The notes under the pieces were generated by a model. That model searched no databases, was not told the origin of the DNA, and saw nothing but the letters and a program-made list of their open reading frames with translations. A DNA stretch of 64,000 bases, from positions 1-64,000 of the forward strand of contig JACKJE010000005.1 in assembly GCA_020638135.1 (NCBI GenBank), in the 5' to 3' direction. Source of the stretch: Methylobacteriaceae bacterium. GTDB taxonomy: Bacteria > Pseudomonadota > Alphaproteobacteria > Rhizobiales > Beijerinckiaceae. Shown here piece after piece: positions 27,894 through 34,871 of this stretch. Each line of letters starts with the position of its first letter. Within the stretch, counting starts at the first letter, position 1. The position numbers and the translations under genes were made by a program.

Positions 27894-28732
27894 CTACCCT
27901 TCCTTCGTGATATCCGGCGCGGTCGGGTTCTTCATGCCGACGACATGGTAGCCGGCGTCCACGTGCAGGATTTCGCCGGTCACGCCGCGCGACATGGGCG
28001 AGCAGGTAGACGGCGCTCTCGCCGACTTCCTCGATCGTCACCGTGCGGCGCATCGGGGCGTTGTATTCGTTCCACTTGAGGATGTAGCGGAAGTCGCCGA
28101 TGCCCGACGCTGCGAGCGTCTTGATCGGGCCGGCGGAAATCGCGTTCACGCGGATCGCCTTCTCGCCGAGGTCGGCCGCCAGATAGCGCACGCTCGCCTC
28201 GAGCGCCGCCTTGGCGACGCCCATGACATTGTAGTGCGGCATCCACTTTTCCGCGCCGTAATAGGTCAGGGTCAGCATGGATCCGCCGTCGCCCATCAGC
28301 TTCTCTGCGCGCTGCGCGACAGCCGTGAACGAATAGCACGAGATGAACAGCGAGGTGTTGAAGTTCTTGGCCGTCGTCTCGATGTAGCGGCCCGTCAGCT
28401 CGTCCTTGTCGGAGAAGGCGATGCAATGCACGACGAAGTCGAGCTTGCCCCAGAGCTTTTCGACCTCGGCGAAGACCGCGTCGAGGCTCGCCTTCGTCGG
28501 TGACGTCGCACTGGCCGACGACATGGCCGCCGAGCTCCTGCGCCAGCGGGCGCACGCGCTTTTCCAGGGCGTCGCCCTGATAGGTGAAGGCGAGTTCGGC
28601 GCCGGCCTCGCGCGCGGCCTTGGCAATGCCCCAGGCGATCGAGCGCTGGTTGGCCAGGCCCATGACGAGGCCGCGCTTGCCTGCCAGCACGCCCGAGATC
28701 GTGGGGACTTGGGGTGTCGTTTGCGACGTCAT
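27894..28732 (-). pseudogene. fabI: Enoyl-ACP reductase FabI with two frameshifts
   Basis: From ATG 28732 the N-terminus (GVLAGKRGLVMGLANQRSIA, cofactor site) runs to GQCDVTDEG. An extra base near 28492 then moves the frame to SLDAVFAEVEKLWGKLDFVV. The catalytic Tyr-x6-Lys (YNVMGVAK) and IKTLAASGIGDF follow. About two missing bases near 27998 put the last part (MSRGVTGEILHVDAGYHVVG) in the third frame. Corrected length is ~279 aa, normal for FabI, which catalyses the last step of each fatty-acid elongation cycle. FabI is usually essential, so sequencing or assembly errors are more likely than true loss unless a second copy exists. Confidence 0.88.
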
Positions 28733-28941
28733 CTTGTCCGACCGGAGAGAGCACTCGGGCGTGACAACGCCCATCATGTCCGCCGTTTAATGGGCGCCGT
28801 GCGCAAGCGCAAGGGCGTGGGGACAAAGGCCGGACCCTGCGGCGCCGGCGTCCACAGGCGCACGAATTGACTGGCGCGGGCGCGGCCGCCGCCCTATCCT
28901 TAACAAATGGTTGCCGAATGTGGCCCCCGGCGTCTCCGAAC

Positions 28942-29439
28942 ATGTCCGAAGAACGTAAATCCTCGCCGCAAATCGAAGCGCTGCACGAAGGCGGTTCGGA
29001 ATTGCGCCGCTTTGCGCGGGCGCTGGTCGGCCCGGTCGCGGCGCGTACGGCCGATGCGCTGGTCCAGACCGCGACGGCGCGGGTGGCGGCGGCGGACCGC
29101 CTGGCAGGAGATCCCGTCGAACGGGCCTTTGCGGAACTGGTGCGCCTCAACCGGCGGCGGGTGCGCGAGCACGGACGGGCGCCTGACGCGGCCGACGCAG
29201 TCCCGGATGCGGAGCGGCGGGACGCGACGGTCGCCGGCCAAATTTCCGTCATGCCGCTCGACGAGCGGGAGGCCCTGCTCATCGTTGCGCTGGGCGGCTA
29301 CAGCTATGACGCCGCCGCCCGTATTCTCGACCTGCCGGTCTCCAGCGTCGTGTCTCGCCTGATGCGGGCCCGCGCCCGGCTCGATGGCGCCAAGCCCGGC
29401 GTTGCGACGCGCGGCGGCCATCTACGGGTGGTGAAATGA
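28942..29439 (+). CDS. Sigma-70-like (ECF-type) regulator, divergent
   Basis: 165 aa from ATG 28942; an ATG at 28918 is also possible and neither has a good ribosome site. The C-terminal ~55 residues match sigma region 4: ISVMPLDEREALLIVALGGY, SYDAAARILDLPVSSVVSRL, MRARARL. The N-terminal part (ELRRFARALVGPVAARTADA, LVQTATARV) is a weak region 2. The stop overlaps the next gene's ATG (ATGA), which encodes an anti-sigma-like membrane protein, supporting a sigma/anti-sigma pair. The stimulus is unknown. Confidence 0.7.
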   Translation: MSEERKSSPQIEALHEGGSELRRFARALVGPVAARTADALVQTATARVAAADRLAGDPVERAFAELVRLNRRRVREHGRAPDAADAVPDAERRDATVAGQISVMPLDEREALLIVALGGYSYDAAARILDLPVSSVVSRLMRARARLDGAKPGVATRGGHLRVVK

Positions 29440-30251
29440 CCGGCGCGAGCCGCGTCAGCGAGGCCGAACTGCATGCTTTCGTCGACGGCCAGCTGGGCGA
29501 CGAGCGCGCGCTGGCGGTCGCCGTCTGGCTCGCCGAACATCCGCGCGACGGGGTGCGGGTCGATGGCTGGCGCGCTCAGAACGACGCGATCCAGCGCGCC
29601 TTCCCGCCGCCGGCGCGCGAACGCGTGACGCTCGCCTTCCGCGCCGGCGAATCCGACGCGCCGCTGACCCTGCCGCCGACGCCGGCGATCGAGGATTTTC
29701 GCGCGCGGCGGCGACGCAGGCGCACGCTGTCGATGGCCGCCACTTTCGTCGCCGGCGCGCTTGCGGCGGGCGCGCTGGCGATGTTCGTGCAACGCATGAC
29801 GGCGCGACCGATCCCGACCGATCCGATCTTTGTCGAGGTCGCCACCGTCTCGGACGAATTCGCCCGCCGCGCGGTCGAGGCGTGGCGGACCTATGCGCAA
29901 GACCCCCACCACCCGGTCGAGGTCGACGCGCGCGACATGGCCGGGCTGACAAAATGGCTGAAAGAGCGCACCGGGCTGGCGCGGCCGCCGGTGATCGCGG
30001 CGGCGCGGCTGCTCGGCGGACGCGTTCTGCCCGCGCATGGCGAGAACGCCGCCTTCCTGCTGTACCGCCTGACCTCCGGCGATCTCGTGGCGTTGCTCGC
30101 CGAACCCGGCGCGCGCAGCCCCGGCGCCTATTCCGCCGGCGGCGTTTCGGCGCGCGCCTGGAGCCTCGCCGGCTTCGACTATGCGCTCGCGGGCGCAACG
30201 CCGGGAAACCGGCTCGACGCGATCGTCGCCGAACTCGGCGGCCCGCGATAA
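29436..30251 (+). CDS. Anti-sigma factor-like membrane protein
   Basis: 271 aa, translationally coupled to the sigma gene. The N-terminus (VSEAELHAFVDGQLGDERAL, AVAVWLAEHP) matches the anti-sigma/zinc-finger-like N-terminal domain of transmembrane anti-sigma factors, without a clear zinc motif. A basic stretch (ARRRRRRTLSM) precedes a single membrane segment (AATFVAGALAAGALAMFV, residues ~102-120). A periplasmic domain of ~150 residues follows (AAFLLYRLTSGDLVALLAEP, AWSLAGFDYALAGATPG). It probably holds the sigma factor at the membrane. Confidence 0.78.
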   Translation: MTGASRVSEAELHAFVDGQLGDERALAVAVWLAEHPRDGVRVDGWRAQNDAIQRAFPPPARERVTLAFRAGESDAPLTLPPTPAIEDFRARRRRRRTLSMAATFVAGALAAGALAMFVQRMTARPIPTDPIFVEVATVSDEFARRAVEAWRTYAQDPHHPVEVDARDMAGLTKWLKERTGLARPPVIAAARLLGGRVLPAHGENAAFLLYRLTSGDLVALLAEPGARSPGAYSAGGVSARAWSLAGFDYALAGATPGNRLDAIVAELGGPR

Positions 30252-30269
30252 GCCGCCGGAAGCGGGGCG

Positions 30270-31238
30270 TCAGCCCAGGTTCTTGCGGGGATCGTAGGCG
30301 CGCTGGTCGCGCCAGCGGCGCATGAGGGCATCGAGGTCGGGATCGGCCGCCTCGGGCAGCGCGATCTGCAGCGTCACATAGAGATCGCCGTGCACGCCGG
30401 TCGCCGATTCCAGCCCCTTGCCGCGCAAGCGCAGCCTGCGGCCCGACGAGGAGCCGGCGGGGATCGTGAGCTCCACCTTGCCGGCGAGGGTCGGGACGTC
30501 AACCTTGCCGCCGAGCGCCGCCTCGTAAAGCGTGATCGGCAGGTTCAGCCTGAGGTCGCGGCCCTCCACCTTGAACAGGGGATGGGGCGCAAAGCGCAGG
30601 GTGATGATGGCGTCGCCGGGCTCGCCGCCATAGGGGCTCGGCTGGCCCTGGCCGCGCAGGCGAATCTGCTGGCCGTCCTCGACGCCCCTCGGAATCTTCA
30701 CCTCGAGCGTGCGGCCGTTCGGCAGGACGACATTGACCTTCCCGGCGCGGGCCACCTCGGCGAGGGGAACGAGCGCCGAGGCGGCAAAGTCCTCGCCCTT
30801 CGGCGCAGGGCCTGCCCGGCCGCCGCCGCCGCGCCCGCGGCCCGCGCCGAACAGTTCGGAAAAGATGTCGCCGGCGTTGAACCCGCCGCCCCCGCCGCCG
30901 CCAAAAGGTCCGCCGCCGCCGCCGAAATTAAACTCGAAATGTTCGGCGCCGCCCGGGCCCGCCTGCCGGCGGAAGCCGCCGGGGCCGCCCGCGCCAAAGC
31001 CCTCGAAGCCGCGCGGTTTGCCATCGGCACCGATCTCGCCGCGATCGAACTGGCCGCGCTTTTCCGCGTCGCCGATGATCTCGTAGGCGGAATTGACCTC
31101 GGCGAATTTCTCCTGCGCCTTGGGGTCGTTCTTGTTCTGGTCGGGATGGTGCTTCTTGGCGAGCTTGCGGAAGGCCTTCTTGACCTCGTCCGCGCTCGCG
31201 GTCTTTGCAACACCCAGGACGTCGTAAGGATTTCGCAT
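30270..31238 (-). CDS. DnaJ-class molecular chaperone, CbpA-like
   Basis: 322 aa from ATG 31238. The N-terminal J domain has the HPD motif (LAKKHHPDQNKND, near residue 32). A Gly/Phe-rich linker follows (residues ~75-140, many GGG runs), then two beta-sandwich client-binding domains (VVLPNGRTLEVKIPRGVEDG, GDAIITLRFAPHPLFKVEGR, LPITLYEAALGGKVDVPTLA). The cysteine-rich zinc domain of DnaJ is absent, so this is a class II/CbpA type that stimulates DnaK. The wide G/F-rich region makes the opposite strand look artificially open. Confidence 0.92.
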   Translation of the reverse strand: MRNPYDVLGVAKTASADEVKKAFRKLAKKHHPDQNKNDPKAQEKFAEVNSAYEIIGDAEKRGQFDRGEIGADGKPRGFEGFGAGGPGGFRRQAGPGGAEHFEFNFGGGGGPFGGGGGGGFNAGDIFSELFGAGRGRGGGGRAGPAPKGEDFAASALVPLAEVARAGKVNVVLPNGRTLEVKIPRGVEDGQQIRLRGQGQPSPYGGEPGDAIITLRFAPHPLFKVEGRDLRLNLPITLYEAALGGKVDVPTLAGKVELTIPAGSSSGRRLRLRGKGLESATGVHGDLYVTLQIALPEAADPDLDALMRRWRDQRAYDPRKNLG

Positions 31239-31393
31239 ATCTACAAGCCCATTCCGGCGCAGCCCGTCAGGCGCCGCGCCCATGTCTCGGCGGTAATTTG
31301 GGGGCCGGCGCCGCTGCGCGCAAGCGGGCGGGCGCGCCAGCGCACAGACGTTTCGCCGCGCGCGCCGCAAAAGCGGGGAAAATGGAGGTTCGC

Positions 31394-31786
31394 ATGAATT
31401 TTCGCGCCCTGTCGATTTCCGCCCTGCTCGCGCTGTCGGCGCCTTCGACGGCCGGCGCGGCCGGTCTCTGCGAATTTTCCGACGACCTGTCGCAGGTTCG
31501 CGGCGTCTCGGTCGTCGTCGGCGAGGGCCGCGCGCAGTTCGGCGCGACGCCCGAGGCCGCAGGCGCCTGCTCCGGCAAGGGCTGCGCCTATCTGCTGCCG
31601 GGCGATGCGGTCGTGGCCGGCGAGACCTCGGGCACGGCGACCTGCGTCGGCTTCCAGCCGAAATCCGGCCGGACGACGCAGGGCTGGCTGCCGTCGGCGC
31701 GGCTTGCTCCTGCAAACCGACTTTCGTCTAGGATCGGCCAGCGAAAGCAAATCGACCTCCAACGAGGCAAGCCATGTACCAGATGA
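31394..31786 (+). CDS. Small secreted protein with SH3-like pattern
   Basis: 130 aa. GGAGG at 31384-31388 sets the start at 31394. A signal peptide (MNFRALSISALLALSAPSTA) precedes a domain with four Cys and a bacterial-SH3-like pattern (CAYLLPGDAVVAGETSG, TTQGWLPSARL). The last ~20 residues run into the next gene by 13 bases and look less conserved in composition. The function is unknown; similar secreted proteins occur in Hyphomicrobiales. Confidence 0.6.
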   Translation: MNFRALSISALLALSAPSTAGAAGLCEFSDDLSQVRGVSVVVGEGRAQFGATPEAAGACSGKGCAYLLPGDAVVAGETSGTATCVGFQPKSGRTTQGWLPSARLAPANRLSSRIGQRKQIDLQRGKPCTR

Positions 31787-32142
31787 AATTCGGCGACGTC
31801 TGGCTCATCAACGGCACGGATGAACGCCATGTCTGCGACGGCTCGCAGGAAGTGGCGATCGCCTACGACCCGGAAACCGGCACGACGCTGAAGACCGGCG
31901 CGGCCGACGCCATCCGCACCTGGCGCGACAAGCACTTGGCCAAGCTCGATGCCCGCGGCGTCCGCGAAATGTTTGCAGACCCCGTCATTGTAGCCATGCC
32001 GGTCGGCCCGGAAGCTATCGACCTCCTCAACCGCGTGCGCGACAATTGCCTGCTCGTTCAAGCTATGATCGAGCGCGGCGAACTCCCCGGCGCGACGATT
32101 TGCGACAATCGCTCCGCCCTGCCTTCACAAGGATGCATGTGA
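31774..32142 (+). CDS. Hypothetical protein
   Basis: 122 aa (MYQMKFGDVWLINGTDERHV...). GAGG precedes the ATG. There is no signal peptide and no family I recognise. It overlaps the end of the upstream gene by 13 bases and the start of the downstream one by a single base, so the three form a compact unit ahead of tRNA-Pro. Residues 65-110 look helical (ADPVIVAMPVGPEAIDLLNR). Confidence 0.5.
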   Translation: MYQMKFGDVWLINGTDERHVCDGSQEVAIAYDPETGTTLKTGAADAIRTWRDKHLAKLDARGVREMFADPVIVAMPVGPEAIDLLNRVRDNCLLVQAMIERGELPGATICDNRSALPSQGCM

Positions 32143-32348
32143 TGAACGCCGGCGACCTCGTCACACTCGTTCCCTCGACTGCCCGCGAGCGCGTGACCGC
32201 AACTCGCCTCGGCGCCGACGGCTGGACGGTCCGCGAGATTCGCGAAACGTTCATTTTCGTCGGCGAAATGTCAGCGCTCGTGGCCAAGAACGGCCATCTG
32301 CGCTGGATGCGCCTTGCACAGCTGCGGCCCAATAAGGCAGCGGCCTGA
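32142..32348 (+). CDS. Small hypothetical protein
   Basis: 68 aa from ATG 32142, overlapping the stop of the previous gene (TGATG). The protein is rich in short beta patterns (MNAGDLVTLVPSTARERVTA, IRETFIFVGEMSALVAKNG) and could be a small SH3- or KOW-like barrel. No family is recognised. It lies 18 bases upstream of tRNA-Pro. Confidence 0.5.
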   Translation: MNAGDLVTLVPSTARERVTATRLGADGWTVREIRETFIFVGEMSALVAKNGHLRWMRLAQLRPNKAAA

Positions 32349-32366
32349 CCCCCATCAACCCGATAA

Positions 32367-32443
32367 CTGGCCATAGCGCAGCCCGGTAGCGCGCCTGCTT
32401 TGGGAGCAGGATGTCGCAGGTTCAAATCCTGCTGGCCAGACCA
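32367..32443 (+). tRNA. tRNA-Pro (anticodon TGG)
   Basis: The cloverleaf closes fully. The acceptor CTGGCCA pairs with TGGCCAG, the D-arm is in AGCGCAGCCCGGTAGCGC, and the anticodon stem is CCTGC/GCAGG with loop TTTGGGA (TGG at 32401-32403). The T-arm is GCAGG-TTCAAAT-CCTGC. CCA is encoded at 32441-32443. No duplicate of the 3' end is visible nearby, so nothing shows it used as an attachment site. Confidence 0.95.
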
Positions 32444-32457
32444 CTTTCCCTGCATTC

Positions 32458-34110
32458 CCCAAGTGGCGTGGCGTTTGAGGTGAAGATCGCCTGTATCCGA
32501 GCGCTAGACAAGGATTTTCTGCCGCAAGCGGCACCTGCGGTCGCGCAGACTGCTGGATCTGGACGGATCAGACCGCGAAGCCGCTGTTTCCTTGCCCAGG
32601 GGCGGCGTTTTTCAGCGCAGCGGACAGATCTGTCCAGCCGCTTTCGTTCAGTTTGAGCGTGGATCGCGATCATGCGCATAGCGGTGGCGCTCGCAATCGG
32701 CGGATAGCGGCGAGGATGGCGCGTACCATCGTGCCGGTGACAGCGACCTCGGCCAGCTGGAAGGTGATGGTGCGGGCGTGACGGACCACACGTGCCCCGA
32801 TCTTGATCAGCTTCAGTTGCAGGCTGGTCAACGACCAGTCGGCCATGGCCTCGGGCAGCTCGATGCAGCGCAAGAAGGTGGCCAGGTTGTACGCCAGGGC
32901 GTGCAGTTGCAGCCGCACCTCATTGTCGCGGAACTTCCGGCACGACAGCCGCGTCCAGCGAAAGGCGTATTTGCCCTCTTTGATGTGCTGCTCGGCGGTG
33001 CCGCGCTGGTTGTAGAACCGCACCACCCAGTCCGGCTCCATCGGCAGGTTGGTGACGATGAAGCCGACACGCGGGAACAGTTCGCCCGGATGCCATTCGA
33101 TCTTGGCGATCACCCGGCGTTCCTTGTCCCAGGACGCCGCCTGATACTCGAATTCCTCGAAGAACCGCTTGACCTTGGTCAGTGACGGCCGCCCGACAGG
33201 GCGCGTTAGCCGATGCGCGATCTTGTCCTTGAGGACCGCGTTTGCGGGCAGCCGGATGGCGTAGAAGAACCGCGCTTCTTCCAATCGCTCATAGATCGCC
33301 GGGATCGCGTAGGCAGCATCGGCCCGGAAGAACCTGCCACCAAGGTCGCGCTCCGCGTAGCGCGCAATGACGGGGTCGAGAACATCACGCCAGCCATCGG
33401 CGCTGTGGACGTTGCCATGGCGCAGGGCGCAGCGTTCCAGCATCCCGAACTGGTTGAACAGAAAGTTGGGGTGATAGCAGCTACAGTCGAAATGGCCATT
33501 CCAGGCGGACCCTTCCTGGTCGCCATGGGTCGGGCTGACCGAGCTGTCCATGTCCAGAACGATGTACTTCAGCCCGTTACGGTCATGGAACCGGTCGATC
33601 CATTGCCCGTTCAGGTCGGCCAGCGCGGCACGGTTCCCGGCCAGAGCCAGCGTCTCGGTCTCGAACCGTCCCATCTGCGATGCCGAGGCCGCTTGTGCAT
33701 CGACCGCTCTGCCGCCGACAACTTGGCGCATGACCGGATCGCAGGCGAGACGGTTGGCGTCGTTGACATCCTCGTATCCGGCCAGCCGCCCAAAGACTGA
33801 TTGCCGGAACAGGCCGTCGAGCCGATGGACCGTGTTCTTGCCAGAGCGAGTATCGCGCAGCGCCGCTGACGCCAAATCGGACAACCCGAGCGCGTCATCA
33901 AGCTCGCGCATCACCAGAAGGCCGCCGTCGGAACTGAGCTGCGTGCCGCGAAATTCCAGCCGCACGCGAGGGTCGAAATCCACCCGATCTGCCCGTTGCA
34001 AGCCCGCACCCTCTGGGTGATCCATGAAACGCGCCCCTCGCAGCCTTCAACACCATGTTTTATATAGGAAATATAATGGTCAGGACAGCGAAATCAGCGC
34101 CTTACTTGGG
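32458..34110 (-). mobile_element. IS1380-family insertion sequence (ends tentative)
   Basis: A complete transposase gene on the minus strand is flanked by a candidate imperfect inverted repeat: CCCAAGTGGCG at the left (32458 on) and ACTTGGG reading back to GCGCCTT at the right (ending 34110). The implied length of ~1.65 kb suits IS1380 elements. No target-site duplication is evident, so one end may have been lost with neighbouring host DNA. The AT-rich stretch at 34053-34080 (TTTTATATAGGAAATATAAT) likely holds the transposase promoter. Confidence 0.65.
32670..34025 (-). CDS. IS1380-family transposase
   Basis: 451 aa, full length, DDE type. The N-terminus is DRVDFDPRVRLEFRGTQLSS, then DGGLLVMRELDDALGLSDLA, a usual IS1380 opening. 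Catalytic residues: first Asp in YIVLDMDSSVSPTHGDQEG, second in GRFFRADAAYAIPAI, and Glu in the Y-x2-R-x3-E-x6-K block RFYNQRGTAEQHIKEGKYAF. No frameshift or stop is seen, so the element may still be active. Confidence 0.93.
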   Translation of the reverse strand: MDHPEGAGLQRADRVDFDPRVRLEFRGTQLSSDGGLLVMRELDDALGLSDLASAALRDTRSGKNTVHRLDGLFRQSVFGRLAGYEDVNDANRLACDPVMRQVVGGRAVDAQAASASQMGRFETETLALAGNRAALADLNGQWIDRFHDRNGLKYIVLDMDSSVSPTHGDQEGSAWNGHFDCSCYHPNFLFNQFGMLERCALRHGNVHSADGWRDVLDPVIARYAERDLGGRFFRADAAYAIPAIYERLEEARFFYAIRLPANAVLKDKIAHRLTRPVGRPSLTKVKRFFEEFEYQAASWDKERRVIAKIEWHPGELFPRVGFIVTNLPMEPDWVVRFYNQRGTAEQHIKEGKYAFRWTRLSCRKFRDNEVRLQLHALAYNLATFLRCIELPEAMADWSLTSLQLKLIKIGARVVRHARTITFQLAEVAVTGTMVRAILAAIRRLRAPPLCA

Positions 34111-34467
34111 AAATGTGGGGCAAAGCCCGTCGCGAAGGACTGGGTCGGCTATTGGGGCGAGAAAGACCGATTTGTCTCCATCAAGGCGGATGGCGACAGG
34201 CTCGCCATCGACGCCCGCCTGGTCTTTCAGGGCGGTGGGCCGGTCTTTTCCGGCGCCTTCAAGGCGAAGGTGGCCGCCTCCGGCCCGATGCTGGAATTCG
34301 CGGTCGACGACAAGGGCCGGCCGGTCGATCCGGCCAAGGCGGGCGAAGGCGTCTGCCGGGTGAAGCTGGCGCTGGTCGGCCCGCTGCTGCTCGTTCACGA
34401 CGCAGGCTGCGTCGGCGCCGGCAGCGCCGTCACCTTTGAGGGCGCGTACACGAAAGCGCGCCGCTAG
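34111..34467 (+). pseudogene. 5'-truncated gene next to the IS element
   Basis: The coding pattern from CGAKPVAKDWVGYWGEKDRF to VTFEGAYTKARR looks like the body of a small secreted beta-rich protein whose signal peptide is missing. The frame stays open into the IS end (to 34024), but those residues are IS-derived. The missing 5' part is not on the other side of the IS, where tRNA-Pro begins ~15 bases away, so DNA was deleted together with the insertion. The family is not recognised. It is convergent with xseB. Confidence 0.6.
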
Positions 34468-34470
34468 TCC

Positions 34471-34716
34471 CTATTCCACGTCCAACGGCGCGGTCCCTGC
34501 CGGCTTGCCGTCGGCGCCGAGGCGGATTTTCTCGATCCGCGTCTCCGCCTGCTTCAGCAATTCCTCGCAGCGCTTCTTCAGGGCCTCGCCGCGCTCGTAG
34601 GCGGCGATCGAATCCTCGAGCCCGATGTCGCCCTTCTCCAGCCGGGCGACGATCTCTTCCAGCGCCTTCATCGCCTGCTCGAAGGGCATGGCGGCAACAT
34701 CTTTTGCGTCGGTCAC
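34471..34716 (-). CDS. xseB: Exodeoxyribonuclease VII small subunit
   Basis: 81 aa: MPFEQAMKALEEIVARLEKG, DIGLEDSIAAYERGEALKKR and CEELLKQAETRIEKI form the diagnostic two-helix XseB signature. It partners XseA (not in the window) to degrade single-stranded DNA. In many relatives xseB sits beside an HDAC-family gene and dxs; here the HDAC-like gene is ~10 kb away and dxs is not present. Confidence 0.95.
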   Translation of the reverse strand: MTDAKDVAAMPFEQAMKALEEIVARLEKGDIGLEDSIAAYERGEALKKRCEELLKQAETRIEKIRLGADGKPAGTAPLDVE

Positions 34717-34730
34717 GGCGGTCGGGTCCC

Positions 34731-34842
34731 GTCATTGCGAGCGGAGCGAAGCAATCCAGAGCCACGACCCAGCCCTGGATTGCTTCGTCGCGAATTGCGA
34801 AGTCGGATATATCCGACTTCGGTCGATGCTCCTCGCAATGAC
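34731..34842. repeat. GTCATTGCGA...TCGCAATGAC palindromic repeat
   Basis: The element opens with GTCATTGCGAGCGGAGCGAA and closes with CTCCTCGCAATGAC. Internally, AATCCAGAGC and AGCCCTGGATT form a hairpin. It also holds a perfect 24-base palindrome (34798-34821, arms CGAAGTCGGATA / TATCCGACTTCG) related to the hairpin at 906-929 in dnaE2. A second copy of the outer element is at 62470-62548. It is a dispersed REP-like element in the gap between xseB and the DUF2339 gene. Confidence 0.85.
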
Positions 34843-34871
34843 GAGGAGCGATTCCGCTGAATTCCCCTTTC

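Noticed and set aside
32367..34467. Integrative element using tRNA-Pro as attachment site
   Set aside because: No integrase and no duplicate of the tRNA 3' end are visible. The neighbouring mobile gene is an IS1380 transposase, which does not use tRNAs as targets.
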